DNA from: Alphaproteobacteria bacterium AO1-B
GTDB taxonomy: Bacteria; Pseudomonadota; Alphaproteobacteria; Rhizobiales; Stappiaceae
Reading direction: 5' to 3'
Length of the DNA stretch: 64,000 bases
Assembly: GCA_001890945.1 (NCBI GenBank)
Contig: MLAX01000001.1
Span: forward strand, 372,001-436,000
The notes below the pieces were generated by a model that worked only from the letters and a program-made list of their open reading frames with translations, did no database searches and was not told where the DNA came from. The translations under genes were made by a program, and so were the position numbers. Every line of letters begins with the position of its first letter. Position 1 is the stretch's first letter. Positions 59,520-64,000 of this stretch are shown in pieces.

Positions 59520-61937
59520 ATGTCTATTGCGTTCAACGAAGCGTATTACCTTGCGAACAATCCGGATGTAGCTGCCGCAATTGATGCGGGCCTGTTCCAG
59601 TCCGCAGAAGAACACTTCAATCTGTTCGGTTGGTCAGAAGGGCGTGACCCAAACGAGAATTTCGATACATCGTTCTATCTCTCTGAGAATCCGGATGTGG
59701 CGGCCGCTGGTGTCAATCCGCTGGACCATTTTTGGACTTACGGCGCGGCTGAGGGACGCATCCCGAACCAAACAATTGATACACTCTTGGGCCAACCTGA
59801 GATTGGTGGTGGCGACGATACCTTCGATTCTGCGACGTATCTTGCCGCCAATCCAGACGTCCAGGCGGCTGTCGATGCCGGATCTTTTACGGCCTATCAG
59901 CATTGGGTGCTTTACGGTCAGTTCGAGAACCGGGATGGCGCACAAACCTTAAGCGGGACGGATCTGTCGTCCATAGTATTGGACACGCCTTTGGGGAGCG
60001 ATGGCGATCCCGATGATGGCGATACTGGAGGCAGTACCGGCAGTGGCGGTGGCAGCGGCGGAAGCAGCCCGACCGGCAATACGATCATTCTCGAAGCCGG
60101 AGCATCTGAAGTGTTGGTCGGCGGCGTGCCGGTGAATGCAACAAACTCCGCAACGGATTTGAACGACACGATTTACAGCACATTCGACAACGCGGATCTG
60201 AGTGTTATCGACGCCGGAGATGGTGAGGACACACTCATCATTACCGGCTTCAACACTTTCATAATCGACGATGTCCGGACGGACGACGCAACTGACGTGT
60301 CCGACCAACTTGATATGAGCTTGACCTCCGTTGAAAACATTATCTTTGAGGATGTGATCGGTGAGGTCGACATCGAGGATAAACACAACGGTGAAAACAT
60401 AGAAGTTCAGGGCGAATCCGGTGCCTTGGAAGCTCTTACGAAAGCCGATGGCCAGACTTTGGTTGTCGAGAACACAAGTGGGAGTTTTTATTCCGAGATT
60501 TTTCTGTCAGATCATTCCAACCTGTCCGTTACGCTTGGGGCAAGTGATGATTTCATCATCTACCTCCAGACCGGAGATGCCTACGTTGATGCTGGTGGCG
60601 GAGACGACTTGATTGTCGTGAGTGCCGAAGCTGCGGAAACTGCCACGATAATCGGTGGCGATGGCAGCGAGGATGCGTTGATCATTGACGCGGATATCAC
60701 TGAGGACACGCATTATGTCTTCACCGATGCAAGCGGAATTGAATACCTGGACATCTATGAAGACGATTCGCACACAACGTCGGTCGATCTCTTTGATGGT
60801 ATCAGGTTTCTCGGCGTGTTTGAGGGAAGTGGACCCCAGGACAGTTGGATTTACGGTACCGCAGACCAATGGAACAACATCTTTGAGACCAACTTCGAAG
60901 ACACAGGTGCAGCGAAAACTCTTGTGCTGACGGCAGAAGGGGACATTGACTTTTCAAGGTATGATGTTGACCTCTCCGGTTTGGGCTTTGGAGGCGCAGG
61001 CGGGGTGTTGTTGTCCTCCGGCAACGACTCGCTGACCCTGAGCGCAGAGAATGCCTTCTATGTCGCTGACGATGGCGGCTTTATCGATGGCGGCAATGGC
61101 ACTGACACACTGATAATGGCGGATGAGCTTGAAGATCCGTTTGATCTGGATGCCGTTCGAAACTTTGAAACCATCCAATTGACAGGTGGTGATCAGGGAC
61201 TGATCATTTCCGACAATACCACCGCATCTGGCGCAACAACTGTATTTGATGCCTCTGGTCTTACCGGTGGATTGTTCTTCTGCGGGTGCGATGAGCTTGA
61301 TGGAGCTCTTGAAGTGCTTGGCTCGAACTTCGGGGACTTCATCATCCTCGGTGCGGGCGCGGATACCGCCACGCTGGGCAGCGGTGATGATGTGGTGCAG
61401 ATTGTCGAAGTCGAAAACGGCGCGCTTGTCTTCGGAGCAGACACGATCAACGGGTTCACGGTTGGAGTTGATCCAAGTTCCGGCGACGCAATCTCATTCT
61501 CTAGAGACGATGTGGACTTTGGTGATACGACAGAGCTCACCTTCTCGACCATTCACGGCGATGGGGCCAATACCGACATATCTGCATTGATCGATCGTGG
61601 CTCCGTGTCCGTTCTGGATGTTGCTGCGGGCGCTGATGTCGATGATGCCGCAGAGCACCATATCATCAACTTCACTGATACCAGTGGCATAAGCTTCGCG
61701 GACGCAATCGGTGCTGGAACTGTTGATGTCAATGATGGTGGAGCCTTGGCCGCTGACACCGCAGTTCTTGTCACGTATTTTGATTCGGATGCTGGTGCCG
61801 CGATTATCGGATATGTCGACGATCTGGGTGGCAACAACCTCCTAGACGCCACAGACACCGTCAATACGATTGCAAGTGTCGGCATGACGGCAGCAGACTA
61901 CGACAACTTCGCTGCACACTCGTTGATGTTCGACTAA
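59520..61937 (+). CDS. NPDVAAA-repeat protein with degenerate RTX-like/beta repeats
   Basis: An 805-residue, very acidic, probably secreted protein. Three NPDVAAA repeats (about 5-47, 48-84, 102-142) are followed by a Gly/Ser linker (about 160-185) and a long region of D-rich strands with degenerate Ca-binding (GGxGxDxL-like) turns: DAGDGEDTLII, AGGGDDLIVV, DGGNGTDTLIM, LGSGDDVVQI. No Sec signal is seen and the end is hydrophobic (HSLMFD), fitting type I secretion. It shares N-terminal architecture and the upstream CtrA-type motif with the 23274 protein. Function is unknown; a surface or adhesion role is plausible. The start ATG has AAGGAATA upstream. Confidence 0.85.
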   Translation: MSIAFNEAYYLANNPDVAAAIDAGLFQSAEEHFNLFGWSEGRDPNENFDTSFYLSENPDVAAAGVNPLDHFWTYGAAEGRIPNQTIDTLLGQPEIGGGDDTFDSATYLAANPDVQAAVDAGSFTAYQHWVLYGQFENRDGAQTLSGTDLSSIVLDTPLGSDGDPDDGDTGGSTGSGGGSGGSSPTGNTIILEAGASEVLVGGVPVNATNSATDLNDTIYSTFDNADLSVIDAGDGEDTLIITGFNTFIIDDVRTDDATDVSDQLDMSLTSVENIIFEDVIGEVDIEDKHNGENIEVQGESGALEALTKADGQTLVVENTSGSFYSEIFLSDHSNLSVTLGASDDFIIYLQTGDAYVDAGGGDDLIVVSAEAAETATIIGGDGSEDALIIDADITEDTHYVFTDASGIEYLDIYEDDSHTTSVDLFDGIRFLGVFEGSGPQDSWIYGTADQWNNIFETNFEDTGAAKTLVLTAEGDIDFSRYDVDLSGLGFGGAGGVLLSSGNDSLTLSAENAFYVADDGGFIDGGNGTDTLIMADELEDPFDLDAVRNFETIQLTGGDQGLIISDNTTASGATTVFDASGLTGGLFFCGCDELDGALEVLGSNFGDFIILGAGADTATLGSGDDVVQIVEVENGALVFGADTINGFTVGVDPSSGDAISFSRDDVDFGDTTELTFSTIHGDGANTDISALIDRGSVSVLDVAAGADVDDAAEHHIINFTDTSGISFADAIGAGTVDVNDGGALAADTAVLVTYFDSDAGAAIIGYVDDLGGNNLLDATDTVNTIASVGMTAADYDNFAAHSLMFD
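59532..59945 (+). repeat. Three protein-coding NPDVAAA repeats
   Basis: The pattern is the same as at 23283-23789. Copy 1 is the long form (AIDAG ... EHFNLFG ... EGRDPN), copy 2 the short form (AGVNPLDHF ... EGRIPN) and copy 3 (VQAAVDAG ... QHWVLYG) is followed by RDGAQ, similar to the last repeat of the other protein (SGAQ). The order long-short-...-long is kept in both proteins. Confidence 0.85.
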
Positions 61938-61948
61938 GCGTAAGATCG

Positions 61949-61988
61949 TTGCCCGTCGGGTCTCCATAACCTGGCGGGCAATTTTTTG
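61949..61988 (+). terminator. Terminator after the second NPDVAAA-repeat gene
   Basis: Stem TTGCCCG (61949-61955) / CGGGCAA (61975-61981) followed by TTTTTT. The loop is 19 bases but the T tract is strong. Confidence 0.7.
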
Positions 61989-62105
61989 GGAAGTCTTGAA
62001 CGAATTCTTGGCACCGGACCCGTCTTCGGGCGGTTCATAAGTCATGCCAAATGCCACCGCCTGCAATAATCAGCGGTGTTTTCTAAATTCAGTTTTCAGA
62101 GGTAA

Positions 62106-62195
<90 letters not shown>

Positions 62196-62682
62196 GTTGC
62201 AAGCAGTGTCCCGCTTGAGTGGGCGCAATATACTGATGCGGCGGATGAAGGCAAGCATCTCATGAAGTTTTTTTTATCCAATCGGTCTGAGCTTGGGGAT
62301 AGCTGATTGGAACACGGCGAAACGTTTGAATTTATGCCGAAAAATGCGGGTTTGATTATCTGATTTTTGAAGCAATGAAGTCGGAGATTTTCGCTGAAAG
62401 CAGGCGCTCCTATGGATGTGAGTTGGCTATTATGATCGAACTAATTTGGTCGATGGAATCTCGGTGGTCCAATAGCCGCGCCCATCATAACGTTAGGGCA
62501 GAGCATGATTGCAGTGCTAAAGCCGGAAACACAAAAGTGTTAGCTGACAATACTTGATCAAGAAATTAACGATATTACTTGAGGCCTGTTCGCCTTTAGT
62601 CAAATTGCATATGTGCAGCGAGCAAGGTCAAATCTGGAATTTTGAAATAACACAGCAAAATATAAAATATGACGGTACGGCA
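62196..62682. other. 487-base region without a supported gene
   Basis: Lower GC than neighbouring genes, with short open frames only (up to about 60 codons) and no clear start signal. It contains a small inverted repeat ACAC-AAAA-GTGT near 62529-62540. I see no RNA or mobile-element signature. Confidence 0.4.
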
Positions 62683-63009
62683 ATGATAAGTATTGTGAAG
62701 TTTTTATTACGCATGTTCGGTTTCGGATTGCTAGCAATAGCGATTGTTGTTGGCATTGCAGATGCAAGCCGTTCGATTGCAGAATCGCAGATTATGTTCA
62801 AGCCACTCGGGCAGCTTTGGTTCGAGATGTCACCTGAAACGCTTAATTTATCTCAAGCTGTGATTCAGCGGTATGTCCATCCAACTGTTTGGGATCCGAT
62901 GCTTCAAACGGTTTTGACGTGGCCGGCATGGGCCGTCTTTGCTGGGATCGGGGTGCTATTCTTGCTCATCGGCGCCAGAAGGCAAAAGCGCCGTTTTCGC
63001 TATGCTTAG
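62683..63009 (+). CDS. Small conserved-looking membrane protein of unknown function
   Basis: A 108-residue protein with two transmembrane segments (about 4-26, IVKFLLRMFGFGLLAIAIVVGIAD, and about 80-100, WAVFAGIGVLFLLIGA) flanking a loop (SQAVIQRYVHPTVWDPMLQTVL). Very basic C-terminus (RRQKRRFRYA). Similar short proteins occur in other alphaproteobacteria, to my recollection, but I cannot assign a role. The ATG at 62683 is chosen because the extra 43 residues upstream do not resemble a membrane protein. Confidence 0.7.
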   Translation: MISIVKFLLRMFGFGLLAIAIVVGIADASRSIAESQIMFKPLGQLWFEMSPETLNLSQAVIQRYVHPTVWDPMLQTVLTWPAWAVFAGIGVLFLLIGARRQKRRFRYA

Positions 63010-63153
63010 CGTGTATAGCGTAGTGAACTTCAGTGAGCATTGGCGTCTGACCGTAGACAAGCTGCAAAATAGATCCACATAATCCGTCAATCGGTATTCG
63101 CCTGCTCTGGATCGCAGGTGCGTACGCCTGTCATCAAAACCTGGAGCGCGATC

Positions 63154-63819
63154 ATGTCTTTCATGACAATGTTGAGCAAAAAGTTTTCACTTCCGACCTC
63201 TGCAGAGGCACTTCCAGGCCGCGCAGAAGCCATTGTGCCGGGTGAGGCGCATTTTGTGAATGGAAACTCGATGACGGGGCCGTACCCGGAAGGGTCGGAA
63301 ACCGTTCTTTTCGGGATGGGATGTTTCTGGGGCGCTGAACGCCTGTTTTGGACGTTGCCCGGCGTCCATGTGACAGCTGTCGGCTATGCAGGCGGGATCA
63401 CACCAAACCCAACCTACCATGAAACCTGCACCGGCCGGACAGGTCACACGGAGGCAGTCCTGGTCGTTTATGATCCCGCTCAGGTCACGCTTGGAGATCT
63501 CTTGAAGGTTTTCTGGGAAAATCACGACCCGACACAAGGCATGAGGCAGGGCAATGATACCGGCACCCAGTACCGCTCGGCGATTTACGTTCCGACAGAC
63601 GCGGCGTTGAGTGAAGCCAATGCATCCATGGTCGCGTATCAGAAAGCGCTTCATGACAGCGGTATCAAGAATGCGATCACCACTGAAACCAAGAAGCTCG
63701 ACGAGTTCTATTTCGCCGAAGATTACCATCAACAGTATCTTGCGAAAAATCCGGGCGGATATTGTGGGATCGGTGGAACCGGTATCGCGTGTCCAGTTGG
63801 GCTCACCTCGGCTGAATAG
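63154..63819 (+). CDS. msrA: Peptide methionine sulfoxide reductase A
   Basis: Reduces methionine-S-sulfoxide. The catalytic motif [13 protein letters not shown] and [28 protein letters not shown] region, then [10 protein letters not shown] and NDTGTQYRS are diagnostic. Recycling cysteines sit in the C-terminal [13 protein letters not shown]. 221 residues, with an extended N-terminus of about 45 residues before the core. The ATG at 63154 is chosen; an upstream in-frame GTG/ATG is possible. Confidence 0.95.
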   Translation: MSFMTMLSKKFSLPTSAEALPGRAEAIVPGEAHFVNGNSMTGPYPEGSETVLFGMGCFWGAERLFWTLPGVHVTAVGYAGGITPNPTYHETCTGRTGHTEAVLVVYDPAQVTLGDLLKVFWENHDPTQGMRQGNDTGTQYRSAIYVPTDAALSEANASMVAYQKALHDSGIKNAITTETKKLDEFYFAEDYHQQYLAKNPGGYCGIGGTGIACPVGLTSAE

Positions 63820-63868
63820 GACCGGTCTTGGACGAACCGCAACCCGGTTCTAAAATGGGTTTTTTCAG

Positions 63869-63897
63869 ACGGCCTGACGAAGTCGTCAGGCCGTTTT
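63869..63897 (+). terminator. Terminator after msrA
   Basis: 12-bp stem ACGGCCTGACGA / TCGTCAGGCCGT (63869-63880, 63883-63894) followed by TTTT. The remaining ~100 bases to the window end hold no gene I can support. Confidence 0.85.
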
Positions 63898-64000
63898 CAA
63901 TTGTTACAAAGCGCTTGGAAGTGGTGAAAATCCGGCATGTGTGTCCAAACATAAAGTTCCGAAATTTCAGAGTTTATTAAATTGCCGCAGGGATAATTAC

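Noticed and set aside
62375..62557. 60-codon ORF between tRNA-Ser and the small membrane protein
   Set aside because: No Shine-Dalgarno, no hydrophobic or domain pattern and atypical composition; not supported as a gene.

Overview
This window looks like a chromosomal segment of a free-living, probably marine alphaproteobacterium. The evidence is gene order: proB-proA-nadD-rsfS-rlmH followed by envC-like/ctpA/yibQ-like/rppH, then rnd-lptC-lptA-lptB-rpoN-hpf-ptsN, a GST-queG pair, CtrA-type TTAA-N7-TTAA motifs and an aerobic-type cob cluster. Gene content suggests the Stappiaceae (Roseibium/Labrenzia-like). That placement is inference, not measured here. Coding regions are moderately GC-rich and tightly packed, with many ATGA-type stop/start overlaps. 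Four intergenic stretches of about 0.46-0.71 kb stand out, and those upstream of the two repeat proteins are clearly AT-rich.

Layout. 1-8663: proline (proB 3' end, proA), NAD (nadD) and ribosome (rsfS, rlmH) genes, then cell-envelope genes (EnvC-like LytM factor, CtpA protease, YibQ-like deacetylase fold) and the RNA pyrophosphohydrolase RppH. 8801-13242: a two-gene NAD-dependent formate dehydrogenase whose diaphorase subunit is a NuoE-NuoF fusion. 13313-22231: a large exported protein of unknown function, queG, a GST, uppP, a WYL regulator divergent from a DUF1127 gene, an MFS transporter and an NDUFA9-like reductase. 22407-28490: tRNA-Leu(CAG), an AT-rich gap, and a 1738-residue secreted protein joining four NPDVAAA repeats, a 5'-nucleotidase and an ExeM-type nuclease. 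28604-29785: a MerR-type promoter, a CueR-like regulator and a cytochrome c'. 29924-35785: RNase D, LPS transport, sigma-54, HPF and PtsN. 35845-42166: an OpgH-like glucosyltransferase, a four-gene operon (BchC-like dehydrogenase, divergent PTPS/QueD-like protein, GT4 glycosyltransferase, methyltransferase) of no known pathway, and an exported GH5 glycosidase. 42298-52860: a cobalamin (corrin ring) cluster on both strands. 53332-59000: a heme-c sensor/PP2C phosphatase, a double-ACT protein, DUF2946 and PepSY membrane proteins and a YegD-like Hsp70. 59520-61937: a second NPDVAAA-repeat protein. The window ends with tRNA-Ser(GGA), a small membrane protein and MsrA.

How the parts work together. 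The most novel-looking elements are: (i) the two NPDVAAA-repeat secreted proteins, 36 kb apart, each with a perfect CtrA-type site and a shared 12-mer upstream, which suggests one regulated secretion programme; (ii) the 37775-41078 operon, where a PTPS-like protein missing canonical metal/catalytic residues is coupled to a glycosyltransferase and a methyltransferase, as expected for a modified small molecule (possibly a pterin glycoside); (iii) a hybrid corrin pathway using CbiD and a CbiG-CobJ fusion beside aerobic-type enzymes, with an unrecognised small gene translationally coupled between cobH and cobL and a candidate structured leader upstream.
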